Part shown: positions 51,680-60,650 of the stretch, piece after piece | Layout: the number at the start of each line of letters is the position of its first letter | How positions within the stretch are numbered: position 1 is the first letter of the stretch | NCBI GenBank assembly: GCA_019637555.1 | Contig: JAHBVK010000009.1 | Span: forward strand, 1 to 64,000 | From: Anaerolineae bacterium | GTDB lineage: Bacteria > Chloroflexota > Anaerolineae > Aggregatilineales > UBA2796 | Direction: 5' to 3' | DNA length: 64,000 nucleotides | The notes under the pieces: model-generated | Seen by the model: the letters and a program-made list of their open reading frames with translations, nothing else | Databases searched by the model: none | What the model was told of the DNA's origin: nothing | Position numbers and translations under genes: made by a program

Positions 51680-53872
51680 TTAGGCGATCTCGAATTCCGC
51701 CCGCAGCGCTTGCTCATCCAAGGAGTGCTGACCAACGATCAGGGTATAGCCAGTTGATTCCACTGTCCAACCCATCTGTTCGTCGTAGTAGGCTAGATCT
51801 TTGACTGGAATGTTCACCTGCACGGGTCTGGTCTCGCCGGGTTTCAACCCGACCCGCTGGAACGCCTTCAGTTCCTTTGCTGCGCGCTCAACCCGTGAGG
51901 CTGGTACAGCAACATAGAACTGAACAACAGTCTCTCCAGCTACCGATCCGCAGTTGGTTACGTTCACCGTAGCGACGAGAGTATCGTGGGTGCCCAGAGA
52001 CCTAGCAGAAAGATGAAGCTGATCAACCTCGAAGGTGGTATAGCTCAACCCGAACCCGAACGGAAATGCTGGCGCGGCTCCATCCCGTTCAAGCTTGCGA
52101 TAACCATGCCATAGATCGTAAGTGATCGCCTTCGCATTCATGTCGTAGTAAGGCAAGTCTTCCGCTCTAGCGGCGAAAACACAGGGCAGTTTGCCACTTG
52201 GATTAACCTTCCCTACTAGGATGTCCGCAAAAGCGCGCCCGCCTTCCATACCCGGATACCACAACATAAGGATCGCTGGTACTTGATTACGCCAGTTTTC
52301 GGTGATGATCGCACTGCCGCCCATCATTGCTACCACTGTGCGTGGGTTGGCAGCAGCAACTCGCTGGATCAGCGCTTCGTCATCGGGGTGAAGCGTCAGC
52401 AGTTGACGATCCCCACCGGGAGGCATGGCGTTGGCAATGCTGTTCGTCGCACTCATAGTCGCCATCATTGCCTGTGCGATGGGCATTTCCTCGGGGGTTG
52501 GTGGCGGGAAATTCTTCGACAGTTCTGCCATCGAATCAGGTGAAACGTACTCGCCTTCATCTTGATGAGTGTAGCCAACAACCAGAACCACCACATCCGC
52601 TTCACTGGCAATCTGCGCCGCTCTTGTAGGATCGCTGCCATCGTCATAGATGACTTCAGTCTGTTCCGCCAGCGCTTCCTGCAATCCCTGATATGGGGTA
52701 ATGACATAAGTCGGGCGAGTGTTCGAAGATCCACCATCGCCAGTGTTGGCTGTAGCCGCCAGCTTGCCAATTACCGCCAGTTTATTGACCTCTTTCAGCG
52801 GCAGGAGAGCATCTTCATTCTTCAGTAGTACGATTGCCTTTTCCGCTGCCTCGCGAGCAACTTTGCGATGTGCTTCGCTGCCGACCACATCTAGCGCATA
52901 ATCACGCGGGTCACGACCTTGAGCGAAGCGGATCTGTTGGCGCAGCACGCGCAGAGCAGCATCATTTACGCGCTCAAGTGGCACTTCGCCACTTTCCACA
53001 AGGCTTCTGAGGTGCTGCCGATGGATCATGTCGAAAGGCATTTCAACATCTTGACCCGCTAATGCCGCCTTCTTAGAGTCGCGCATGCCGAAGATGAAGT
53101 CGGTCATCACAAAGCCTTGAAAATGCCACTGCTGCTTGAGAATCTCCGTGAGCAGCTCGTAGTTCTGCCCACACCACTCACCATTGACGCTGTTATAGGC
53201 ACTCATGATCGACGCAACGCCTTCCTCTACGGCGCGCTTGAAATGGCGCAGGTAGATCTCATGCAGTGGGCGAGGCGCGATTGTCACGTCGACGCTGAAT
53301 CGGGCATTCTCCATCGAATTCAACGCGTAATGTTTGGCGCAAGCCATCAAATGTTTCTGGACGCCGCGAACAAGCGCAGCGCCAAACTCACCAAGATGAA
53401 TGGGATCCTCTCCGTAGGTTTCTTGCGCACGCCCCCAAGCCGGATGTCGCAGCAGGTTGATGCATACCCCACCGAAGAAATTCCCGCCCATTGCGCGTAG
53501 TTCGCGCCCGATCACGTCGCCTACACGTTCCTCTAGATCAGGATCAAAGGTGGCTCCACGTCCCATAGAGACCGGGAAGGTGGTACCACCGTCCATAATG
53601 ACACCACGCGGACCGTCCGCAAAGCGCACACCGGGAATACCCAATCGTGGCACCGCGCCTGCCACCCATGGATGGTCAGCGTAGCCGCCGCCCAGCATAT
53701 CAGCCATGCCGGGCCAGAACGGCACATCTCCTGACATCAGCCCGATTTTTTCATCCTGTGTGAGCTGTCCAAGTAGTTCGCGCGCACGTGCCTCAATCTG
53801 ATCGTCGCTTAGCTGCTCAGTAGTTTCTAAGCTGGCAAATGCCGCACCATGAAATTTGGCTTTTGTTTCCAT
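51680..53872 (-). CDS. GH3 beta-glycosidase (beta-glucosidase type)
   Basis: About 730 residues with the three-domain GH3 layout and a C-terminal fibronectin-III-like domain. The nucleophile Asp is in FVMTDFIFGMRDSKKAA. It differs clearly in sequence from the GH3 at 41933: it has the GVRFADGPRGVIMDGGTTFP pattern of beta-glucosidases with an extended middle domain. The ATG at 53872 has GGGGA 9 bases upstream and is preferred over a TTG at 53887. It has no signal peptide and is transcribed alone, convergent with the Opp operon. Confidence 0.92.
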   Translation of the reverse strand: METKAKFHGAAFASLETTEQLSDDQIEARARELLGQLTQDEKIGLMSGDVPFWPGMADMLGGGYADHPWVAGAVPRLGIPGVRFADGPRGVIMDGGTTFPVSMGRGATFDPDLEERVGDVIGRELRAMGGNFFGGVCINLLRHPAWGRAQETYGEDPIHLGEFGAALVRGVQKHLMACAKHYALNSMENARFSVDVTIAPRPLHEIYLRHFKRAVEEGVASIMSAYNSVNGEWCGQNYELLTEILKQQWHFQGFVMTDFIFGMRDSKKAALAGQDVEMPFDMIHRQHLRSLVESGEVPLERVNDAALRVLRQQIRFAQGRDPRDYALDVVGSEAHRKVAREAAEKAIVLLKNEDALLPLKEVNKLAVIGKLAATANTGDGGSSNTRPTYVITPYQGLQEALAEQTEVIYDDGSDPTRAAQIASEADVVVLVVGYTHQDEGEYVSPDSMAELSKNFPPPTPEEMPIAQAMMATMSATNSIANAMPPGGDRQLLTLHPDDEALIQRVAAANPRTVVAMMGGSAIITENWRNQVPAILMLWYPGMEGGRAFADILVGKVNPSGKLPCVFAARAEDLPYYDMNAKAITYDLWHGYRKLERDGAAPAFPFGFGLSYTTFEVDQLHLSARSLGTHDTLVATVNVTNCGSVAGETVVQFYVAVPASRVERAAKELKAFQRVGLKPGETRPVQVNIPVKDLAYYDEQMGWTVESTGYTLIVGQHSLDEQALRAEFEIA

Positions 53873-54168
53873 ATAATCAATCCCCAATAGGAAATTGTTT
53901 GTCTTCTACACTGAGCAGAATTATAGCTAACGACAGCTACAATCCGAACTATTCTAGTCATTGCTAAGACGACGGGGAATTAGCGGCATTCAGGTCGAGT
54001 ATGTGTGGTTAACAACGCCAGTGATTGAAAGCTCTCACAACTTCTAATGATTTCGCTTCTAAATGCACGCAAAAACGCGCTGTTCACTTACAACATACTC
54101 GCGGGTGAGTGCCGAAGACGCAGGTATAGCATTAGTATTTGGATTTAAATACGGCGGATCGATTGTGA
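53873..54168. other. Intergenic gap, no gene seen
   Basis: About 296 bases between the leftward GH3 gene and the end of the leftward uxaB gene. It must hold the GH3 promoter on the minus strand. I could not pick one confidently, and I see no repeat or RNA. Confidence 0.5.
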
Positions 54169-55683
54169 TTAGCGACTGTGCCGGGACGCAGATTCCAACA
54201 GCGATGCTGCCAGCGCGGCTCTCTCGTCAACTGATGTCTTAGCTGCAACTACCAACTGGTGACTAACTTCCTCAAGGCGAGCCAAATAGTTACTGAGTAA
54301 CTCGTGCAGCCCATTGATGTTGAGTAAATCCTGATCCCAGAGCTGCTGATTTGCCAGAAGCTGTTCCGCTACGCTTTGAGTATTAGCGGCTGTTTGCCAT
54401 ACTTCTCTAATCCAAGCAATGGTTGCTGGATCATCATTCAACGGGATCTCCGCACCAGCCCATTCGCCTTTGTAGAATCGGATCAACGCAGCGAATGCGA
54501 ACACTATTCGATGCGGGAGTTGTTGTTTGGATTCCGCATAAATCGTTAGCGTCGGCAGTAGACGTACCTTGAACTTGGAAATCGAATTGAGCGCTATGCT
54601 GAGCAAACGGTGCTGAATGAAGGGATTGCGAAAGCGATTCCACGCCGCATCCGCGAATGCAGTGAGCATGGGATCAGAGGTACCGAACGTAGGTAATACC
54701 TCCTCAAGCATGAGCGTGTGGATGAAGTCTCCCAGCCATCTATGTTCAACAACCTGGCGTACCGTCTCTAGTCCCAAAAAGTAGCCCAAGGGCACCATGC
54801 AGGTGTGAGCGCCATTGAGTATTCGCACCTTGATCCGCCGATGTGGCTCGGCGTCGTCTACAATGTGGACGTTTAGCTTCGTCTGCGCGATGGGCAGTTC
54901 GTCGTTGAGCGTACTTGGCGCTTCTATAATCCAGTTATGATAGCTTTCCGCTTCAACCAAAAGTTGATCGTTAAAGCCGATTCGTTCAAGTACTGCCTGA
55001 CTATCTTGTTTGGGAAACCCAGTGACGATTCGATCCACCAACGTGTTGTAAAATTGGTTGCTAGTCTCAATCCATGTCTTGAACGCGGCGTTCAGTTGCC
55101 ACAGGTCGGCATACTGCAAGACGATTTGTTTGAGTCGCCGCCCATTCTGTTCGACCAATTCACACGGCAGGATAATGCAGCCTTTGTCTTCAGCGCCCTG
55201 AAAGTGCTCAAAACGCTGGTACAGAAACTGCGTCAATTTGGCGGGAAATGAACTGGGCGGCGTATCGCTCAACTGATCAGAGCGCACAAAGGCAATTCCC
55301 ATTTCAGTTGTATTTGAAATGATAAATCGAATATCAGGTTGGCATGCTAACGCCAGAAACGCCGCGTGATCATGGTAAGGATTGAGTGCACGGCTAACGC
55401 AAGTGATGAGTTCGCAACTAGTGACGAGTTTATTGTCTTGTAAACCGTGAAGTTGAACATGGAAGAGACCTTCCTGTTCAGTCCATTGATCATAGCTACC
55501 ACTGGCGGTGGGCTTGATCACGACCACGCTGCTGGCGAAGGTCGTTTCTGTATTAAGCTGCTCGATAATCCAATCGACGAAGCCGCGAAGAAAGTTACCA
55601 CCGCCAAATTGGATTACTCTTTCGCGATATGTGTTGTTTACTGCTGCCGTTTGTCGGTTTAGCGGTGAAAGTTGTGTATTCAT
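54169..55683 (-). CDS. uxaB: Tagaturonate reductase (altronate oxidoreductase)
   Basis: A 504-residue member of the mannitol dehydrogenase family that matches UxaB along its length. The N-terminus has RVIQFGGGNFLRGFVDW, followed by FIISNTTEMGIAF, the PAKLTQFLYQRF stretch, DKGCIILPCELVEQNG and NTLVDRIVTGFP. The C-terminal domain contains KVRILNGAHTCMVPLGY. UxaB reduces D-tagaturonate to D-altronate with NADH in galacturonate (pectin) catabolism. It lies 24 bases after a GntR-family regulator and is probably in one transcript with it. Confidence 0.87.
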   Translation of the reverse strand: MNTQLSPLNRQTAAVNNTYRERVIQFGGGNFLRGFVDWIIEQLNTETTFASSVVVIKPTASGSYDQWTEQEGLFHVQLHGLQDNKLVTSCELITCVSRALNPYHDHAAFLALACQPDIRFIISNTTEMGIAFVRSDQLSDTPPSSFPAKLTQFLYQRFEHFQGAEDKGCIILPCELVEQNGRRLKQIVLQYADLWQLNAAFKTWIETSNQFYNTLVDRIVTGFPKQDSQAVLERIGFNDQLLVEAESYHNWIIEAPSTLNDELPIAQTKLNVHIVDDAEPHRRIKVRILNGAHTCMVPLGYFLGLETVRQVVEHRWLGDFIHTLMLEEVLPTFGTSDPMLTAFADAAWNRFRNPFIQHRLLSIALNSISKFKVRLLPTLTIYAESKQQLPHRIVFAFAALIRFYKGEWAGAEIPLNDDPATIAWIREVWQTAANTQSVAEQLLANQQLWDQDLLNINGLHELLSNYLARLEEVSHQLVVAAKTSVDERAALAASLLESASRHSR

Positions 55684-55707
55684 GAGAGATTGAGTGAAAG
55701 ACCTTAC

Positions 55708-56415
55708 TCACTTTGTCAAGAAGGAATGCATTCGTTTGTCCACCCGTTTGATGTGCTGCCCAAGCAGGCTAATGACTGCTTTCTTATCGCCATTTCTTAC
55801 CGCTTCAACAATGACACCGTGCTCGTTCGTTGAATCGCTGCGATCAAACAGTCCGATTCCGGTGTATAGGCGGGAAAGATGAAGGTGGACATGCAGATCT
55901 TCCCACGCCGCTACTAGAAATTTGTTGCCGGATAGTTCAATTAAAGCGCGATGAAATTGCCGATCCAGTACCATATAGTCACCAAACGTATGGTAAACCG
56001 TACCATTTGCCGTAGCCTTCATCTGTTCGTACAGACCATCGAGCACGGCAACAACGTCAGCAGCAGCAGACCAATCCGCTGTATTCAGGGCGAGCATTTC
56101 TAATGCGTAGCGAACCTCAAACAGATCGTGTAGTTCTTCCGGCGTTAGGATATTAGTGACGACGAACCCGTGATTGCTTCGTTGATTAACGAGGCGCTGT
56201 CCGTGCGCACGCATAAGCGCTTCGCGCACGGGAGTATTGCTCATATTGAGTTGTCGGGCGAGGTTATCAATACTGATGACTGCACCCGGTTTGAACTCCT
56301 GATTGATAATTCCTGCGATGACCACATCATAGGCAATATCCGTTAAGGAACGGTACTGTTCTCTTCCTAGCGAAGACTTTACCGACGATTCGCCTTCCAT
56401 TATTCGTTTATCCAT
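55708..56415 (-). CDS. GntR-family (FCD) transcriptional regulator
   Basis: A 235-residue regulator. An N-terminal winged helix (LARQLNMSNTPVREALMRAHGQRLV) is followed by an all-helical FCD ligand-binding domain with His/Asp metal residues (for example DRQFHRALIELSGN). E. coli UxuR and ExuR, which control hexuronate genes, belong to this group. It is cotranscribed with uxaB and divergent from a sugar importer. Four copies of an ATCATGCATGAT-like palindrome in the window are its likely targets. Confidence 0.92.
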   Translation of the reverse strand: MDKRIMEGESSVKSSLGREQYRSLTDIAYDVVIAGIINQEFKPGAVISIDNLARQLNMSNTPVREALMRAHGQRLVNQRSNHGFVVTNILTPEELHDLFEVRYALEMLALNTADWSAAADVVAVLDGLYEQMKATANGTVYHTFGDYMVLDRQFHRALIELSGNKFLVAAWEDLHVHLHLSRLYTGIGLFDRSDSTNEHGVIVEAVRNGDKKAVISLLGQHIKRVDKRMHSFLTK

Positions 56416-56579
56416 CTTGTTCTGTTCACTAACTCGACAAGCCTAGAGTATCGCCAATCGCTCGTAAGACTACAAGAGCTAATGAGAATTCGTTCCGACG
56501 CCTATTCTCACGTATTTACGCCACCGTTATGCCATCTCTAGTCTTCACAACCCACACCACCACATCTTACGTCTGTTGA

Positions 56580-56608
56580 TTGACAAATTCGGAAACCTAT
56601 GCTACTTT
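56580..56608 (+). promoter_or_regulatory. Promoter of the uronate-locus importer
   Basis: A perfect -35 TTGACA (56580-56585) and a weak -10 TACTTT (56603-56608) with a 17-base spacer. The GntR-type palindrome begins 3 bases after the -10 box, so repressor binding would cover the start site. Confidence 0.55.
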
Positions 56609-56610
56609 TC

Positions 56611-56630
56611 ATGCATCATGCATGATGTAT
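56611..56630. promoter_or_regulatory. GntR-type operator
   Basis: ATGCATCATGCATGATGTAT is a nearly perfect 20-bp palindrome whose core ATCATGCATGAT (56615-56626) is exact. It lies between the divergent GntR/uxaB unit and the importer genes, so it can control both. The rest of the 342-base gap shows no other clear element. Confidence 0.75.
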
Positions 56631-56757
56631 TATGTAACTGAATATGCCAATTGGCAACATGAAGAGCAATCCAATGTTGCTATTCTCGTCTCTGCATTAA
56701 GCAGAGCTTGGGCGCGTCTGGCGCAATCCTAATTTCCAATTTATGGAGCAAGTGAAC

Positions 56758-58248
56758 ATGAAATACACGAAAATTCCCATAATTCTTACTCTACTTCTGT
56801 TACTGTCTGTAGGCACTTTGGGTATATCCAAAGCACAGGACAAGCCATTTGCGGGTGTAACCGTGAATGTCCTCAGTTTTGCCGGACCCCAAGTGACAGA
56901 ACCCTTGCTGCGTCGTGGTCCCGATTTTGAAGCTCTAACGGGAGCTAAGATCGAGGTCACCACTGTTCCTTTTGCTGAACTCTACAACGCCATCCTGACG
57001 GATCAATCTGGCGCTAGAAGCTATGACGCTTTCGTCATGTCGCCACAGTGGAATGCCGACTATGTGAAGGCTGGCATCTTGGAAGATCTGAGCGGCTACG
57101 TCAAGAACGATAAGGACATCCAGTGGGATGACATCGCTCCGTTCTTCCGCAATTACATCGCCACCTATCAGGGCAACATTTACGTTGTTCCGCTGGATGG
57201 TGACTTCCATATGGTTTATTACCGGACCGATTTGTTTGAAAAAGAGGGCATTACGCCTCCGCGCACTTGGGAAGAATATCTAGCGGCAGCCGCCAAGTTC
57301 AATGGTCAGGACCTGAATGGTGATGGCGAGACGGATTACGGCTCCTGCATTCCCAAAGTACGCCAGGGACAATCCTTCTGGTGGATTGTTGACTTTGCGA
57401 GTGCCCGCCTTCAAACGCAGGGTACAGGACAGGGTGCCTTCTTTGATCTGGATACGTTTGAACCGTTGTTTGGACCGAATCCTGCCTTCATCAAGGCTCT
57501 GGAACTGTTCAAGGAAACCGGTAAGTACGGTCCTGCCGATGAGCTAACCATTGATCTTAATAGCACGCGCGATCTGTTCCTGACCGGACGCTGTGCCTTA
57601 ACCATGGACTGGGGTGATATTGGCTCACTGTCAATTGATCCTGACCGTTCCAAGGTTCAAGACTTGGTTGGTACTGTCGTTATTCCCGGAGCCACTGAAG
57701 TACTTGATCGCGCAACTGGCGAGATGGTCGCTTGCGATGAGAAGACCTGCCCGCATGCCATCGACGGCATCAACTATGCTCCATTTGCCGCCTTCGGTGG
57801 TTGGGGCGGTGGTGTCAGCAGCGCCGCTGATCAGAACGTGAAGGACGCAGCCTACGCCTTCTTCTCTTATCTGAATCAACCCGCTCAATCCAACATTGAC
57901 GTGACGATTGGTAAGAGTGGCTACAATCCCTACCGCTTATCCCAGTTCTCGGATCTCGATGCTTGGGTCAAGGCTGGCTTTAGCGAGACCGCAGCGAAGA
58001 ACTATCTCGGCGCTATTGAAGGCAGCTTGAGCAGCCCCAACATGGTGCTCGACCTCAGTATCCCGTCCACCAATCGCTATCTACAAGTCACGTTGGACAC
58101 AGTGGTAAGTCAGTACCTTGCTGGTGAATTTACCGCTGAAGAAGCCGCTAAAGAAATCGCCAATCAGTGGAACGAAATCAGCGACGAAGTGGGACGTGAC
58201 GCGCAATTCCAGGCGTATCTGGGTTCACTGGGTATCGCCACAAAGTAA
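56758..58248 (+). CDS. Extracellular sugar-binding protein (family 1)
   Basis: About 496 residues with a signal peptide (MKYTKIPIILTLLLLLSVG... ending KAQD) and no lipobox. The SBP_bac_1 fold is visible in GDFHMVYYRTDLFEKEGITPPRTW and GRCALTMDWGDI. The ATG at 56758 is preferred, with GGAG 9 bases upstream, over an ATG 15 bases earlier. It is downstream of a GntR operator and is followed by a stem-loop and two permease genes. An oligogalacturonide or uronate-containing ligand is inferred from uxaB next door. Confidence 0.9.
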   Translation: MKYTKIPIILTLLLLLSVGTLGISKAQDKPFAGVTVNVLSFAGPQVTEPLLRRGPDFEALTGAKIEVTTVPFAELYNAILTDQSGARSYDAFVMSPQWNADYVKAGILEDLSGYVKNDKDIQWDDIAPFFRNYIATYQGNIYVVPLDGDFHMVYYRTDLFEKEGITPPRTWEEYLAAAAKFNGQDLNGDGETDYGSCIPKVRQGQSFWWIVDFASARLQTQGTGQGAFFDLDTFEPLFGPNPAFIKALELFKETGKYGPADELTIDLNSTRDLFLTGRCALTMDWGDIGSLSIDPDRSKVQDLVGTVVIPGATEVLDRATGEMVACDEKTCPHAIDGINYAPFAAFGGWGGGVSSAADQNVKDAAYAFFSYLNQPAQSNIDVTIGKSGYNPYRLSQFSDLDAWVKAGFSETAAKNYLGAIEGSLSSPNMVLDLSIPSTNRYLQVTLDTVVSQYLAGEFTAEEAAKEIANQWNEISDEVGRDAQFQAYLGSLGIATK

Positions 58249-58290
58249 CTTCACTTTCTGCTTGCGACTCCAAACTGAGTGCAGTTTTGT

Positions 58291-58341
58291 ACGTCAATGT
58301 CACTGGGGCAATCGATGGGTGGATTGCTCCAGTGGCGACGT
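58291..58341. repeat. Extended stem-loop between binding-protein and permease genes
   Basis: CACTGGGGCAATC (58301-58313) pairs with GATTGCTCCAGTG (58322-58334), with one G-U pair; flanking ACGTC (58291-58295) and GACGT (58337-58341) extend the stem. No T-run follows. It occupies the same position as the stem-loops in the other importer operons. Confidence 0.75.
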
Positions 58342-58444
58342 TAGTTGAATCCCTAATGCGCTTTAAGTAACCAGAAATTGTTGTGTAAGCTAGGCTAGCA
58401 TTTTCATATAGAGGCAGCCATTTGTTGATGAGAAACCGAAAATC

Positions 58445-59611
58445 ATGAGTGAGTTTACGTCGTCGCGCACAACGAATGTGGAGAATACTAGCACTGCTGT
58501 TAAAACCGATGGTTTAGGCAGATCGACTTTCGCCAAGCCCGATGCCTCCACCAGAATTGTCCTGCTCATTCCTGCCATTCTGATCGTATTGTTTCTGTCG
58601 ATATTCCCCCTCATCATATCGCTATTCTTATCCTTCGCCCGTGTGACCTTCGTGCGTGGCGGTATCGATGCGGTATTCGTGGGTTTCAGTAATTATCAGA
58701 AACTGCTCTTTGGCAGTCAGCAACGGCATTTGATCGGCAAACTAGGCGAATTATCTCCACTAAGCTGGCTCTTCTTTTTTGCCATCGTTGCGTTACTTCT
58801 ATATTGGTTCTACACCGGTATTCGCACTAATCCTCGGCTGGGAACCATTATTACGCGCACAATCACGGTTTGTTTCGCCGCCGGGTTGCTCTGGATTATT
58901 CTGAGTACTCTTAGTGCTGACGGCATACCGGGCACTATGATTGTGACTCTAATCTTCGTAGTGGTTGGGGTGGTACTTCAATACCTTATTGGGCTAGGGC
59001 TAGCACTCTTATTAGTACAGCAAATCCCGGGCAAACGCTTCTTTAGGATTGCCTTTCTACTACCAATGATGATTACCCCTGTCGGTATCGCCTTCCTATT
59101 CCGGATGGTTACTGATACTCATGTCGGTCCTTTTGTTCCTCTTTGGCTAGCACTCGGACTTAAAGATTTCTCTTTCGTAGAAAGCGCAGCGGGTGCGCGC
59201 GTTGCGGTTATCATCGGCGATGTCTGGCAGTGGACGCCATTTATGTTCATCATCCTGCTAGCCGCGCTCGAAGGAACTTCACGCGATACCGTTGAGGCGG
59301 CACTGGTTGATGGCGCAGCCCGTCTGCAACTTTTCCGTTACGTTATTTTGCCGCAGATCGCTCCCGTTAGTCTCACAGTTATCCTCATTCGCCTGATCGA
59401 AGCCTTCAAGATCATTGACATTCCGCGTATTTTGACAGGCGGAGGACCGGGAACCGCGACGGAATCGCTGACTCTACATGCCTATATTGAATGGCGCTCC
59501 CCGAACCTCGGTGGATCAGCCGCTATCAGTTATTTGCTGCTAATCCTCGTCACTTTTGTCGCCATGCTCTTTGTCAATGTGGTAAGACAACAGATTATTG
59601 AGAAACTATGA
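58445..59611 (+). CDS. Carbohydrate ABC transporter permease (MalF-like), extended
   Basis: A 388-residue CUT1 permease. It is about 80 residues longer than the other MalF-like proteins here because of extra hydrophobic helices (about residues 100-170) inserted after the first periplasmic segment. The EAA loop region contains TVEAALVDGAARLQLFRYVILP. Its last codons overlap the next permease gene by 4 bases (ATGA). Confidence 0.9.
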   Translation: MSEFTSSRTTNVENTSTAVKTDGLGRSTFAKPDASTRIVLLIPAILIVLFLSIFPLIISLFLSFARVTFVRGGIDAVFVGFSNYQKLLFGSQQRHLIGKLGELSPLSWLFFFAIVALLLYWFYTGIRTNPRLGTIITRTITVCFAAGLLWIILSTLSADGIPGTMIVTLIFVVVGVVLQYLIGLGLALLLVQQIPGKRFFRIAFLLPMMITPVGIAFLFRMVTDTHVGPFVPLWLALGLKDFSFVESAAGARVAVIIGDVWQWTPFMFIILLAALEGTSRDTVEAALVDGAARLQLFRYVILPQIAPVSLTVILIRLIEAFKIIDIPRILTGGGPGTATESLTLHAYIEWRSPNLGGSAAISYLLLILVTFVAMLFVNVVRQQIIEKL

Positions 59612-60639
59612 TGAACCGTATTTTCAGAAACGCCAATCCGTTCCAACTATCGCCATTCTGGCTAATCATCTCTTACATATTTCTGGCGATATGGGCTTTC
59701 ATCACCCTGTTTCCATTGTATTGGTTAGTGATCACCGCTTTCAAATTACCTGTTGATGTGGCTTCGGGACCCAAGTACATTCCCTTCATGGATTTCCAGC
59801 CGTCGTTGCACGCTTGGAAGGAAATGCTCGTTGAGAACGGCTCGGATTTTGTTCTGCGACCTTATCTCAGTACAGTGTCCATCGCAATCAATAGTGCGCT
59901 GGGTGCCCTTATTATTGGCGCTTGTGCCGCATATGCGCTGACACGATTTGAATACCGTCCGAAGTTAGGGCTAATTTTCAGCTTTATTGGCTGTGTTGCA
60001 CTGGTCATCTTATTAACCGTGCTGGCGATTCCGTGGCAATTTGCGCTGGCTATCGGAGCAGCAGTCTTTATCATCGTCGCGCAGGGGATTGGCAGGCGTT
60101 TCAAAGCAGCGCTCGGCAACAGCGACATTGCCTTCTGGCTGATCTCGCAGAGAATGCTGCCGCCAGTAACGGTGATTATTCCAATTTATATCCTGTATCA
60201 GCAGCTTGGCTTATTGGACAATGCCGTAGGGCTGATTATCTCGTATTGCGCTGCCAATCTACCCATCGTCATCTGGTTTATGCGCGATTACTTCCAGAGC
60301 ATTCCAGTTGAGCTTGAAGAAAGTGCCTTTATTGATGGTGCATCTCGATACCAAACGCTATGGCGAGTTGTCTTACCGCTCTCGGTACCGGGGTTGGTCG
60401 CCACCTTCCTGATTGTGTTGGTATTCTGCTGGAATGAATACGTGTTGGCGCTGTTCTTAACTGGTGCCCAAACACAAACCATGCCTATTCTTGTTTCGGC
60501 ACAGAATGGCGTGCGTGGTCCCCAGTGGTGGAATATGTCAGTACTGGTTATGTTGATGGTCGTTCCACTGATCCTTATGGCAGTTTTGCTAGAACGCTAC
60601 ATTGCAAAAGGTCTGCTTGTTGGCGCTGTAAAAGGCTAA
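59608..60639 (+). CDS. Carbohydrate ABC transporter permease (MalG-like), extended
   Basis: A 343-residue CUT1 permease with an insertion of about 60 residues (roughly 125-180) that adds two hydrophobic helices, mirroring the insertion in its MalF-like partner. The EAA loop is ELEESAFIDGASRYQTLWRV and the C-terminus ends LLVGAVKG. It is translationally coupled to the preceding gene. No ATPase gene follows. Confidence 0.9.
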   Translation: MMNRIFRNANPFQLSPFWLIISYIFLAIWAFITLFPLYWLVITAFKLPVDVASGPKYIPFMDFQPSLHAWKEMLVENGSDFVLRPYLSTVSIAINSALGALIIGACAAYALTRFEYRPKLGLIFSFIGCVALVILLTVLAIPWQFALAIGAAVFIIVAQGIGRRFKAALGNSDIAFWLISQRMLPPVTVIIPIYILYQQLGLLDNAVGLIISYCAANLPIVIWFMRDYFQSIPVELEESAFIDGASRYQTLWRVVLPLSVPGLVATFLIVLVFCWNEYVLALFLTGAQTQTMPILVSAQNGVRGPQWWNMSVLVMLMVVPLILMAVLLERYIAKGLLVGAVKG

Positions 60640-60650
60640 TCAGGAATCGT

